Assembly: GCA_029939635.1 (NCBI GenBank)
Contig: JAOZSN010000029.1
Span: 1-22,874, forward strand
Reading direction: 5' to 3'
Source: Deltaproteobacteria bacterium
Lineage (GTDB): Bacteria > Desulfobacterota > Desulfobulbia > Desulfobulbales > SURF-16
DNA length: 22,874 nt
Shown here in pieces: positions 1 through 7,065 of the stretch (positions are counted from its first letter, which is position 1; the number at the start of each line of letters is the position of its first letter). A model generated the notes under the pieces. That model ran no database searches. It saw only the letters and a list, made by a program, of their open reading frames with translations, and was not told where the DNA came from. The translations under genes were made by a program, and so were the position numbers.

Positions 1-214
1 TGACATCAATGACCTCTTCTTTAAGGGAACGTTTATAGGCCACGGTATCGATAAAGGGAATAAGGATGTGAAAGCCAGCCTGAAGGGATTTACTGTATTT
101 TCCCAAACGTTCAACAATGAATTCAGAGCGTTGGGGAACAACAATGGCGGTTTTTATTAATACAATGATAACAACCACAGCAATAATCGCAGCTATGACG
201 ATGGATCCTTGCAT
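1..214 (-). CDS. SPFH/Band-7 (stomatin-like) membrane protein, N-terminal part
   Basis: The gene runs off the left edge of the window; about 71 N-terminal codons are visible. They start with MQGSIVIAAIIAV, a strongly hydrophobic single membrane segment (about residues 4-20). This is followed by IVVPQRSEFIVERLGKYSKSLQ and GFHILIPFID, the typical entry to the SPFH/Band-7 domain of stomatin/QmcA-like proteins. These assemble as membrane-anchored oligomers that organise membrane microdomains. The ATG at 214 is preceded by AAGGAGA at good spacing. It lies 20 bp behind an nfeD gene, the classic partner of this family. The family call is confident; the precise subfamily cannot be set from the fragment. 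Confidence 0.9.
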   Translation of the reverse strand, partial: MQGSIVIAAIIAVVVIIVLIKTAIVVPQRSEFIVERLGKYSKSLQAGFHILIPFIDTVAYKRSLKEEVIDV

Positions 215-234
215 TTACTTTCTCCTTTTAGAAT

Positions 235-690
235 TTAAGTTGGTTTAACTTTGATAATCAAGGCATTGTGGGCATCTCTGCCAACCACAACTCCGTTATC
301 TCCTACTGCCATTTCATAATCTGCGACAGCAAGCCAAAAGGAACCAGCCAGTTTTATCTCTCCTTGCTGAGTAGGGCTAATGGCTTTCGTTACAGTAATA
401 GTAGTACCGATATATTGGGAGTCATAATCATCATCATCTGATGACTGTTTGCCGCTGAATGTGGCTAAAAAAAGCTTGCGTAAGGTAAGTAAAGAAACAA
501 GGGTTGCACCGCAAAAAATTGTAATTTGCCATTGTGTATTAACTCCAAACAACCATGCAGCTAGGGAAGCACTTAAACAGCCAAAGGAAAAGAAAATTGC
601 GATAAAGCCAGGTGCGAAAATCTCGAGCACTAAAAAAAATGTGCAGGCATAAAACCATAGAAATGCTGGTTGTAGTAATATCGGTAACAC
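235..690 (-). CDS. NfeD-like membrane protein, short form
   Basis: The 151-residue protein has two or three hydrophobic segments (about residues 5-30, 32-50 and 52-68), then an acidic linker (SSDDDDYDS). A C-terminal OB-fold-type domain follows, with the NfeD pattern YIGTTITVTKAISPTQQGEI and VGDNGVVVGRD. Short NfeD proteins (about 150 aa) act with SPFH proteins in the inner membrane, and an SPFH gene follows directly. This version lacks the ClpP-like protease domain of long NfeD. Translation is taken from a GTG at 690, with GAGG about 8 nt upstream; no upstream ATG fits better. A sigma-70 promoter lies about 65-95 bp upstream. Confidence 0.88.
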   Translation of the reverse strand: MLPILLQPAFLWFYACTFFLVLEIFAPGFIAIFFSFGCLSASLAAWLFGVNTQWQITIFCGATLVSLLTLRKLFLATFSGKQSSDDDDYDSQYIGTTITVTKAISPTQQGEIKLAGSFWLAVADYEMAVGDNGVVVGRDAHNALIIKVKPT

Positions 691-754
691 AATACACCTC
701 TTGTCGCTGGAACTGGGTCGATTCTGTCAGACTTGATGGATAATTAATTGCTAC

Positions 755-784
755 ATCATAGGCAAAATATGCAACAGAGGTCAA
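755..784 (-). promoter_or_regulatory. Candidate sigma-70 promoter for nfeD-SPFH operon
   Basis: Read on the minus strand, TTGACC (779-784) and TATGAT (755-760) are separated by exactly 18 bp. Each matches consensus at 5 of 6 positions. The predicted leader to the nfeD GTG is about 58 nt. Confidence 0.55.
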
Positions 785-898
785 ATAAAAGATCACCACC
801 AGGAAGAGCCGCGCTTGTCAGCTCAACAAATGTGTGGCAATAGTGCTCTCAAAATATACTAATTTCCCAATACAACGTTCTCTATCGGTACCGCAATT

Positions 899-1363
899 AT
901 GACTAATAATGATATTCTTCGCCGTATCCGCTATACCTTTAATTTTGATGATTCAAAGATGATAGCGATATTTGGCTTGGCAAACAAGAAGGTAACCCGG
1001 GCAGAGATCAGCGATTGGTTAAAAAAAGATGATGATCCTGCCTTTAAGGAGTTGAGTGATATAAAGTTAGCTCAATTTCTAAATGGCTTGATTACCTTCA
1101 AAAGAGGTAAGAAAGAAGGGGCTGCGCCGGTGCCCGAGAAGCGCTTAACAAATAATAGTATTTTCATGAAGCTGAAAATTGCCTTGAATCTTAAGGCTGA
1201 AGATGTCTTGGATCTTATGGATCTGGCCGGGTTTCCCATGAGTAAGCCTGAATTAAGTGCCTTTTTCCGCAGGCCAGGTCATAAACATTACCGGGAGTGC
1301 CAAAATCAGATGTTACGTAATTTTTTAAAGGGTGTGCAGCGTAAATATCGTCCAGATAAATAG
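899..1363 (+). CDS. DUF1456 family protein (YehS-like)
   Basis: This 154-residue protein is a good match to the DUF1456 family, of which E. coli YehS is the known member. The family is a duplicated ~70-residue module, and both copies are visible: MTNNDILRRIRYTFNF and LTNNSIFMKLKIALNL each open a repeat. Each repeat then carries a short acidic helix and an F/L-rich end (LAQFLNGLITFKRGKK; MLRNFLKGVQRKYRP). The length matches YehS. The biochemical function of the family is not established. The gene stands alone between divergent and convergent neighbours. No clear Shine-Dalgarno site precedes the ATG, and a TATACT at 855-860 is a weak -10 candidate. Confidence 0.88.
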   Translation: MTNNDILRRIRYTFNFDDSKMIAIFGLANKKVTRAEISDWLKKDDDPAFKELSDIKLAQFLNGLITFKRGKKEGAAPVPEKRLTNNSIFMKLKIALNLKAEDVLDLMDLAGFPMSKPELSAFFRRPGHKHYRECQNQMLRNFLKGVQRKYRPDK

Positions 1364-1483
1364 AGTCATATGAGCATTCTTTTTCGTTAGAAATTCTATG
1401 AATACAGATTACCATCTTATTCTGAGTAGTAACAGCGAGCTGGCTTACTGATGGTCAAGAGAAATAAGGGCATATTCGTGCCG

Positions 1484-1524
1484 ACATTTTCAAATGGCCA
1501 TTTTTGCTACATTTTCAGGTGGCC
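1484..1524. repeat. Pair of 16-bp direct repeats, possible IS21-type terminus relic
   Basis: Two copies of ACATTTTCANNTGGCC lie at 1484-1499 and 1509-1524 (14 of 16 bases identical, period 25). IS21-family elements carry multiple subterminal repeats, and from memory ends of this ATTTTCA...GGCC style occur in that family. No transposase (IstA/IstB) is present in the window, so at most this is a leftover end. It lies in the non-coding gap between the DUF1456 gene and trmJ. Confidence 0.35.
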
Positions 1525-1575
1525 GCTAATAGCGTGGAATCACTGGCCGGGATCGTCTGGAATACGCAGATAAGT

Positions 1576-1605
1576 AATAGAGGCAGATTTTTGGTATCTG
1601 CTATT
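1576..1605. other. Bulged hairpin overlapping the trmJ stop codon
   Basis: AATAG (1576-1580) plus CAGAT (1584-1588) pair with ATCTG (1596-1600) plus CTATT (1601-1605), giving a 10-bp stem with a 3-nt bulge and a 7-nt loop. It covers the TAG stop of trmJ (1601-1603). There is no clear T-run on either strand, so it is not a classical intrinsic terminator. It may still end or protect transcripts from the two convergent genes. Confidence 0.3.
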
Positions 1606-2329
1606 GGTTTCTTTGGTTCTTTGTCAACCAGTCTATTTTATGCCATAAACCATGCAGCACACGTACCTCTCTTTCATTGAGACCAGCTCGACTGAATATT
1701 TTGCGGTAGGTATGGATAATATGATCTGGGTTTTGGGGGTCAAGATAGTCACATCTTGCTAAAGTGGTTCGCATATGTTGGACCATCCTCTCAAGCACGG
1801 CGTTATTGGCCAACTGGCGTTGCTGTGGCAAGCCTTGCGAGGCAACCTTGCCTAATTCATAAAGGCATATCCCCACCGCCTGAGCCAGATTCATGGAAGG
1901 GAACGCGGTAGAGGTGGGAATGGCAATAAAGCTAGTGCATAAATCAAGCTCTGCTGTTGAAAGGCCATGATCCTCCCTACCAAAAACCAGGGCCATGTTT
2001 TGCTCTATTGGTATTGAGGCCTGCAGGGAATTTAGATCTTCAGGCAAATGCCAATCAGTACGGTATTTACCAAACCTGCGGCTGGTACCAAAGATATAGT
2101 GGCAATCAGCCACAGCACCCTGTAGATCCTTAAAAATGGTGGCATTCTTTAAAATCTCTTTGGCCTCTTTAACCGCCATATCGCGCGCATCCTTACTAAG
2201 ATGGTCGACTTGTGGGTTTACCAGGCGCAGTTCTTGAAAGCCAAAATTGAGCATCACCCGGCAAATTGAGCCAATATTACGATCGCCTTGTGGTTCCACG
2301 AGGATGATTACGGGGGGAGTTTTGGTCAT
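1601..2329 (-). CDS. trmJ: tRNA (cytidine/uridine-32-2'-O)-methyltransferase TrmJ
   Basis: This is a SpoU/TrmH-class (SPOUT fold) 2'-O-methyltransferase that uses AdoMet to methylate position 32 of tRNA anticodon loops. Motif 1 is VEPQGDRNIGSICR near the N-terminus. The middle has the TrmJ-type FGREDHGLS, and the knot region is SMNLAQAVGICLYELG. The long C-terminal extension to about residue 240 separates TrmJ from the ~155-residue TrmL. The reading frame is open to 2503, but that would add 58 unrelated residues and overlap leuB. The ATG at 2327-2329 (MTKTPPVIILVEP) gives 242 residues, the usual TrmJ length. The site before it is weak (CTAAG). The gene follows leuB after a 106-bp gap with a hairpin. 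Confidence 0.88.
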   Translation of the reverse strand: MTKTPPVIILVEPQGDRNIGSICRVMLNFGFQELRLVNPQVDHLSKDARDMAVKEAKEILKNATIFKDLQGAVADCHYIFGTSRRFGKYRTDWHLPEDLNSLQASIPIEQNMALVFGREDHGLSTAELDLCTSFIAIPTSTAFPSMNLAQAVGICLYELGKVASQGLPQQRQLANNAVLERMVQHMRTTLARCDYLDPQNPDHIIHTYRKIFSRAGLNEREVRVLHGLWHKIDWLTKNQRNQ

Positions 2330-2394
2330 ACACTTAGGTTTAGCTAAATTCAGGGAGACGAATGAGATACCCTTATATTTTTCAGGCAGGTTGA

Positions 2395-2420
2395 CGGGAC
2401 GGTGTGATAACAGCGTCCCG
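2395..2420. other. Hairpin between leuB and trmJ
   Basis: A perfect 7-bp inverted repeat, CGGGACG (2395-2401) and CGTCCCG (2414-2420), has a 12-nt loop. It sits 15 bp after the leuB stop and 65 bp before the trmJ start. There is no T-run behind it on the minus strand, so a processing or attenuation role is more likely than simple termination. This is inference from the sequence alone. Confidence 0.45.
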
Positions 2421-2435
2421 CTAATCTGCTGCTTA

Positions 2436-3509
2436 CTATAGGGCTGCGATAATTGCGTCGCCCATTTCTTTGGTGTTGACGGATTTATTTTTATCAATGG
2501 CAATATCTGCCGTATGAATACCTTTATCTAAGGCCGCGGCCACCGCATTTTCAATGGCATCAGCTGCGACATCAAGGCCAAAGCTATAACGCAGCATCAT
2601 TGCTGCCGAAAGGATCTGGGCAATGGGGTTGGCAATACCTTGACCAGCAATATCTGGGGCAGAACCGCCTGCAGGCTCATACAGACCAAATTTGTCCTTG
2701 TTGAGGCTGGCTGAGGCCAGCAAGCCCATAGAACCGGTGAGCATGGCAGATTCATCAGAGATGATATCGCCAAACATATTGCCACAGAGCATAACGTCAA
2801 ACTGGTGAGGGTCGCGTACAAGCTGCATGGTGGCATTATCAACATAGATATGATTTAATTCTACATCGTCATACTCCTTGGCAATCTCAATAACCACTTC
2901 ACGCCAGAGCACCATTGTGGTTAGGACATTGGCCTTATCCACTGAGGTTACCTTCTTGTTCCGCAATCTGGCAGCCTCAAAGGCCATGCGGGCAATACGC
3001 TCAATCTCCCCACGGCGATAGACCATGGTGTCATAGGCCATTTCATCACTTCCACTGCCTTCACGACCCTTTGGTTCACCAAAATAGATACCGCTGGTTA
3101 ACTCACGCACACAGAGAATATCAAAACCGTTGCCAATAATGTCTGCTCGTAATGGGCAGGCCTGAACCAAAGAAGGAAATACCTTAGCTGGTCTGAAATT
3201 ACAGAATAGATCAAAATGCTTGCGTAAAGGCAGCAAGGCGGCACGTTCTGGCTGTTCATCTGGTGGAAGTGCTTCCCATTTTGGGCCACCAACAGAACCA
3301 AAAAGGATGGCATCGCTCTCTTCACAGGTCTTTAGGGTATGGGCAGGCAGAGCCGCGCCATGGTTATCAATGGCGCAACCACCCACATCTTCTGAAATAT
3401 ACTCCAGTTTGAAATCAAATTTTTGTTGGGCAACGTCAAGTACTTTAATGGCTTCTGCCATAACCTCGGGTCCAATGCCGTCACCAGCAAGTATTGCTAT
3501 TTTTTTCAT
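2436..3509 (-). CDS. leuB: 3-isopropylmalate dehydrogenase
   Basis: LeuB oxidises and decarboxylates 3-isopropylmalate with NAD+ in cytoplasmic leucine synthesis. At 357 residues it is full length. It shows GDGIGPEVM at the N-terminus, GSVGGPKWE around residue 73, RELTSGIYFGEP around 135, VDKANVL around 190, and the metal and substrate signature CGNMFGDIISDE around 240. The NAD loop is YEPAGGSAPDIAGQGIANP. The start has AAGGAT at good spacing. No other leu genes are nearby. Upstream by 33 bp is the deleted symporter gene, so leuB may be co-transcribed with it. Confidence 0.96.
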   Translation of the reverse strand: MKKIAILAGDGIGPEVMAEAIKVLDVAQQKFDFKLEYISEDVGGCAIDNHGAALPAHTLKTCEESDAILFGSVGGPKWEALPPDEQPERAALLPLRKHFDLFCNFRPAKVFPSLVQACPLRADIIGNGFDILCVRELTSGIYFGEPKGREGSGSDEMAYDTMVYRRGEIERIARMAFEAARLRNKKVTSVDKANVLTTMVLWREVVIEIAKEYDDVELNHIYVDNATMQLVRDPHQFDVMLCGNMFGDIISDESAMLTGSMGLLASASLNKDKFGLYEPAGGSAPDIAGQGIANPIAQILSAAMMLRYSFGLDVAADAIENAVAAALDKGIHTADIAIDKNKSVNTKEMGDAIIAAL

Positions 3510-3542
3510 TTTATATCCTTATTGCTCTAATTTGAGGGAAGT

Positions 3543-4352
3543 CTAGATCTGTGCACTGCCCTTGAAATAATCTTTGGTTGTTTTGGTTACTACCCCTGAA
3601 AGAAAGAGCAGACCAATTAGATTTGGCCGAGCCATCAGGGCATTAAAAATATCAGATATGGTCCAGACTAGGTTTAGTTCTACTGCTGCACCTACTGGCA
3701 GCAAAAAACAATACAAAATACGATATGGCATGACAAAGCTAGTACCAAAGAGGTATTCCACTGAGCGATCACCATAATAAGACCAACTCACAGCTGTGGA
3801 AAAGGCAAAGAAAATAATACCGATGGCAACAATATAGCCCCCGACAACCGGCAACCCCATATTAAAGGCACGGGCAGTGAGGTCTGAGCCTGACAAGCCT
3901 TCTTGCCATGCCCCACTTATAATGATAACCAGAGCAGTCATGGTACAGATAACAATTGTGTCAATAAAAGGACCAAGCATGGCCACCAGCCCCTCACGAA
4001 CCGGTTCTTCTGTACGCGCTGCACCATGGGCAATGGGTGCACTACCCAGCCCAGCCTCGTTGGAGAAAACGCCACGGGCCACACCAAAGCGAATGGCCTG
4101 AGCCACAGCAGCAATATTTCCTGTGCCAATGGTGGCAGAAAGAGCGGCTGATAAGGCTTGAAAATGGGTAATCTCGCCGCGATCGTTGGGGTCGTCATAT
4201 TTGCCAGAGAGTAATCCCATGCCTAGGAAGAATTTTTTCACTTGCACACCCTTTAATAGAAGGGTGGTGAAAATGCCTGTGCCAACCAGCAGGATGATGG
4301 TGACAGGTCCCCAGACAAAACTGTTAATTGTACTTAGTAGTTGTGTAAACAC
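3543..4352 (-). pseudogene. AGCS-type Na+/alanine (glycine) symporter with large in-frame internal deletion
   Basis: The 269-residue reading frame matches both ends of the alanine/glycine:cation symporter family (AGCS) but not its middle. The N-terminal part reaches FQALSAALSATIGTGNIAAVA (residues 64-84). It then jumps straight into AIRFGVARGVFSNEAGLGSAPIAH, which normally follows some 170 residues later. The skipped stretch normally holds several membrane helices and the conserved GGPMYY region. The C-terminal half is intact (TMTALVIIISGAW; FAFSTAVSWSYYGDR; VEYLFG) and ends normally. Family members are usually 440-500 residues. There is no stop or frameshift, so a short protein could be made, but transport is unlikely. 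The start taken is a GTG at 4352 with no good ribosome site. Confidence 0.8.
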
Positions 4353-4411
4353 CAGGAGATAATCTCAATAAAAAAAGTTTTGGGAAATACCTATTTAGTT
4401 AGGGTGCTAGA

Positions 4412-4463
4412 GTGACCCACCCGAATAAACAGGCAATACAAATAAGGTTCTCGATAAGGTCAC
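4412..4463. other. 6-bp inverted repeat enclosing 40 bp, upstream of the symporter gene
   Basis: GTGACC (4412-4417) and GGTCAC (4458-4463) could pair around a 40-nt interior, in the gap between the symporter gene and the divergent response-regulator gene. I could not fit it to a known riboswitch; in particular, the conserved core of the glycine riboswitch is absent. Weak support. Confidence 0.2.
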
Positions 4464-4513
4464 CAAAACTACCTAAGAAAGGGTAATGTTTCAAGGTAAA
4501 GTGTTGAACTTTT

Positions 4514-4523
4514 TCAGGCCTGA
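4514..4523. promoter_or_regulatory. 10-bp palindrome upstream of the response-regulator/TPR gene
   Basis: TCAGGCCTGA is a perfect palindrome 41 bp before the ATG at 4564. It lies just after TTGAAC (4504-4509), a possible -35 with only a poor -10 (TTATTT). It could be an operator, but nothing else supports this. Confidence 0.25.
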
Positions 4524-4563
4524 GAGTTATTTTTTTACCTCTAGTGGAAAGTAGTTTTTAAAA

Positions 4564-5763
4564 ATGGCTGTGCTAGGCTACAATAGCATTATGCTTACTT
4601 CTAATGATAAGAAAAAACGTATCCTTATTGTCGATGACAATATGCCCATGCGCAAGATGCTTGAGACCATGCTGGTTAGTATTGGCTTTAATAATATTGC
4701 GGCCTCTATCGATGGCGAGGCGGGTTGGTTGAAAATTCAAGAGGGTGATATTGATATTGTTGTTAGTGATTATATAATGCCGAAACTGAATGGCCTGGAG
4801 TTACTGCACCGCATTCGCAAGTCTAAAGAGTTTTTTACTTTGCCCTTTATAATGGTCACCGGGGCTGATAAGCGTGGTGAATTTATCAATACCTTGCAGG
4901 CTGAAGTTGATAGTTACCTCATTAAACCCATCACAGCTGGTGCCTTGGAAGAAAGCATCCTTCAGCTGATTTCCCAGCAAAAATCGTCATCCCCTTATCT
5001 TAAGGTTATTCATGCTGGCAAGCATAATTATATCCATGGAGATCTTGAAAAATCCTTACAAAATTACCTGTTAGCACAGGCCTTAATGCCTGAGATAGCA
5101 AAACCTTATTATTATATCGGCAAAATTAATTGTGAATTAGGACGGGATGATCAGGCTGAAATGTTTTTGCAGCGCTGCGTTGAGATTGAAGAGGGCTATA
5201 TTAATGCCATTATTGAGTTGGCTGGTATTTGCACCAGGCGCAGAGATTATCCGCGCATGTATACCTATCTGGAAAAAGCCCTTGAGGTTTCACCTGGGAA
5301 TATTGGTGTCTATCTTGACCTTGCTACAGCAGCGTATAAACTTGATAATATGACTGAGGTTCGTGCCAACCTAAAAAAGGCCGCGAAGTTTGCTAAAAAT
5401 CAAAAAGAAGAAGTTGCAAAGGTGATAGATGCCTATATTGAAGTCGGACTCCTTGATAAGGCTGATTATCTGTATGGTACACGCTTGGAGGGTGATGATG
5501 ATCAGACGGTGAAATTTTGGAATCTTTTGGGGTTGGCCGCCAAGAAAATGGGCAACTGGGATAAGGCAAAACATTTTTATATGTCTGCCTTGCGTTTGCA
5601 ACCCCAAAACAAGATTGTTAATTATAATATCGGCCATCTCCTTTTTGAGATGGGTGAGTTAGATAGCGCCAAAGCCTATCTTAGTAAAATATTACGCCTT
5701 CATTCTGACTTTAAGCAGGCTGAAAAATTAATGTCTGTATTGCGTAAACGGCTTGCTCAATAG
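4564..5763 (+). CDS. Response regulator receiver domain with C-terminal TPR array
   Basis: Residues 19-138 form a CheY-like receiver. They have the acidic pair D24-D25 (ILIVDDN), phospho-acceptor D69 (VVSDYIMPKLNG), T99 (IMVTGAD) and K121 (LIKPI), so all catalytic positions are present. Residues ~145-395 are helical TPR-type repeats; clear units include AKPYYYIGKINCELGRDDQA and FWNLLGLAAKKMGNWDKAKH. There is no DNA-binding or enzymatic output, so signalling should work through protein contact. No histidine kinase lies in the window, so this is an orphan regulator. Either the ATG at 4564 or the one at 4591 (MLTSNDKKKR) could be the start; neither has a strong Shine-Dalgarno site. Confidence 0.88.
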   Translation: MAVLGYNSIMLTSNDKKKRILIVDDNMPMRKMLETMLVSIGFNNIAASIDGEAGWLKIQEGDIDIVVSDYIMPKLNGLELLHRIRKSKEFFTLPFIMVTGADKRGEFINTLQAEVDSYLIKPITAGALEESILQLISQQKSSSPYLKVIHAGKHNYIHGDLEKSLQNYLLAQALMPEIAKPYYYIGKINCELGRDDQAEMFLQRCVEIEEGYINAIIELAGICTRRRDYPRMYTYLEKALEVSPGNIGVYLDLATAAYKLDNMTEVRANLKKAAKFAKNQKEEVAKVIDAYIEVGLLDKADYLYGTRLEGDDDQTVKFWNLLGLAAKKMGNWDKAKHFYMSALRLQPQNKIVNYNIGHLLFEMGELDSAKAYLSKILRLHSDFKQAEKLMSVLRKRLAQ

Positions 5764-5799
5764 TCTGCTTAGGGTGTGTGGTTTTTGGGGGCCTATTAA

Positions 5800-6507
5800 T
5801 TAAAGGCTCAGGGGACTATGGCGCTGCTTGCGACCCATTTTACCCATCATCCAGCCAACTAAAAAGACTCCAAAGCCAGCAAGAAACCAGAGAATTCGTC
5901 CTGTCTGGACAAGATCATTGTTTTCTGCCTCTAGAAAGGCAATTTTTTGTTTCATCTCATCATGGCGGGCAAGGAATTCGTCTCTCTGGCGATATACCTC
6001 TGCCACTCCCTTAGATTTTTCTTGCAAATCAACATAGCTGGACTCTGCTTCTGTTACCGCCATTTTCATGGTGCCTATCTGGTTAATCAACTCGGCGCTG
6101 CTTTTTTTGAGCTGAGCGAGTTCTTCAAGAAGTGATTTTTCAGAGGTAACAACCTTTTCTTTTTGATCTTTTGCTATCTGTAGTTGCTTTTGTAGCGAAA
6201 TGAGTTGGGCTTTTAATTTATCAATAGCCAGGGTTTTAGGCAACTTGGTTGTGGTGTAACGCGCCTGCATCCACCCCTGATCGCCAGCATCTGTTGTAAT
6301 GAGAACATAGCCATCTTCATTTTCTTCTACAACCTCCATGACATTTCCTGAACGCAGGTGTCCGATAATTGAAGCAGATCTACTTGGGGCATCACGCAGG
6401 GAAACGACCAATACATCTGATACATACCGAGTTTCAGCCTCAACCTGAAGGGGGAGGGCAATTATTACAGAGAAGACGATAAGGCTCAAAAAACAACGGA
6501 AGCTCAT
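5800..6507 (-). CDS. YgiM-like SH3-domain membrane protein (TIGR04211-type)
   Basis: The 235-residue protein has four parts in order. A signal peptide runs through about residue 24 (FLSLIVFSVIIALPLQVEAE). A bacterial SH3 domain spans about 27-88 (YVSDVLVVSLRDAPS; GWMQARYTT). A long coiled coil covers about 95-200, rich in K, E, Q and L. A C-terminal membrane helix covers about 204-222 (ILWFLAGFGVFLVGWMMG) and ends in a basic tail. That is the layout of the YgiM/TIGR04211 family: a periplasmic SH3 and coil held in the inner membrane. Its role is not well defined. Its ATG overlaps the trmL stop by 4 bp (ATGA), so the two are translationally coupled. Confidence 0.85.
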   Translation of the reverse strand: MSFRCFLSLIVFSVIIALPLQVEAETRYVSDVLVVSLRDAPSRSASIIGHLRSGNVMEVVEENEDGYVLITTDAGDQGWMQARYTTTKLPKTLAIDKLKAQLISLQKQLQIAKDQKEKVVTSEKSLLEELAQLKKSSAELINQIGTMKMAVTEAESSYVDLQEKSKGVAEVYRQRDEFLARHDEMKQKIAFLEAENNDLVQTGRILWFLAGFGVFLVGWMMGKMGRKQRHSPLSL

Positions 6508-6974
6508 GGTGAATCTCCTAGCTGGCGGATTGCCTCATAGAGAACAATGCCTGCAGTCATGGCCAGATTGAGGCTACGTATATTGCTGTTAGCCATGGGA
6601 AGGGTGTAGCAGCGATTCTGATATAGGTTAAGAACCTCTTTAGGTAACCCTTTGGTTTCTTTGCCAAAAACAAGATAATCTCCTGGTGCAAATCTGGCAG
6701 CGGTATACGGAGTTGGAGTCTTTGTTGTAAAGAAGTAAAGACGCTCTTCTGCTGTTGCCTTTAGGAAAGAATCGAAATTATCCCAGTATCTTATAGCAAC
6801 AAAGCGCCAATAGTCAAGCCCGGCCCGTTTCAAATGTTTATCAGATGTGGAAAAGCCTAAAGGATGGACGAGATGCAGAACTGTATTCGTCGCACCGCAG
6901 AGTCGAGCAATGGAACCGGTATTGGGGGGGATTTCTGGTTCGACCAGGACAAGATTTAAGGGAGGGGATGACAT
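6504..6974 (-). CDS. trmL: tRNA (cytidine/uridine-34-2'-O)-methyltransferase TrmL
   Basis: This is a minimal SPOUT methyltransferase of 156 residues, the usual TrmL size. It methylates the wobble base of certain leucine tRNAs with AdoMet. Motif 1 is LVEPEIPPNTGSIARLC, the middle has LVFGKETKGLP, and the knot motif is NIRSLNLAMTAGIVLYE. HPLGFSTSDKHLKRAGLDYW is typical of the subfamily. The ATG at 6974 has no strong ribosome site. The stop overlaps the start of the SH3 gene by 4 bp. Upstream lies the M23 peptidase gene, separated by a repeat-bearing gap of 91 bp. Confidence 0.93.
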   Translation of the reverse strand: MSSPPLNLVLVEPEIPPNTGSIARLCGATNTVLHLVHPLGFSTSDKHLKRAGLDYWRFVAIRYWDNFDSFLKATAEERLYFFTTKTPTPYTAARFAPGDYLVFGKETKGLPKEVLNLYQNRCYTLPMANSNIRSLNLAMTAGIVLYEAIRQLGDSP

Positions 6975-6979
6975 TTCAA

Positions 6980-7053
6980 GTACCAGTTCAGGGTGTTAGG
7001 TAAAAGGATTAGCGTTTTGCTGTTACCCGCCCCCTGAAACCTGGCACCTATTT
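6980..7053. repeat. Inverted array of degenerate heptamers between M23 gene and trmL
   Basis: On the right side, three consecutive 7-mers of the form CCTNNNN fill 7033-7053 (CCTGAAA, CCTGGCA, CCTATTT). On the left side, 6980-7007 holds roughly in-register 7-mers ending in AGG or GGG, the opposite orientation. The two arms pair: TTCAGGG (6987-6993) with CCCTGAA (7032-7038), extended by CCA/TGG across a bulge. Inside, GGTAA (6999-7003) pairs with TTACC (7023-7027). It resembles the arrays at 11732-11837 and 20096-20130 in unit length and location. Confidence 0.5.
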
Positions 7054-7065
7054 TTTAGAGATACC

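Noticed and set aside
1601..2503. Longer trmJ reading frame overlapping leuB
   Set aside because: The extra 58 residues do not belong to the family, and the ATG at 2329 gives the normal TrmJ N-terminus.
4381..4563. Glycine riboswitch upstream of the amino acid symporter
   Set aside because: The conserved core segments could not be found on the minus strand; the CTCTCAGG-like stretch is an isolated match.
5766..5812. Possible bidirectional terminator between the TPR regulator and the SH3 gene
   Set aside because: A six-pair stem with one wobble (GGGCCT/AGGCTC) can be drawn, but no T-run follows on either strand.
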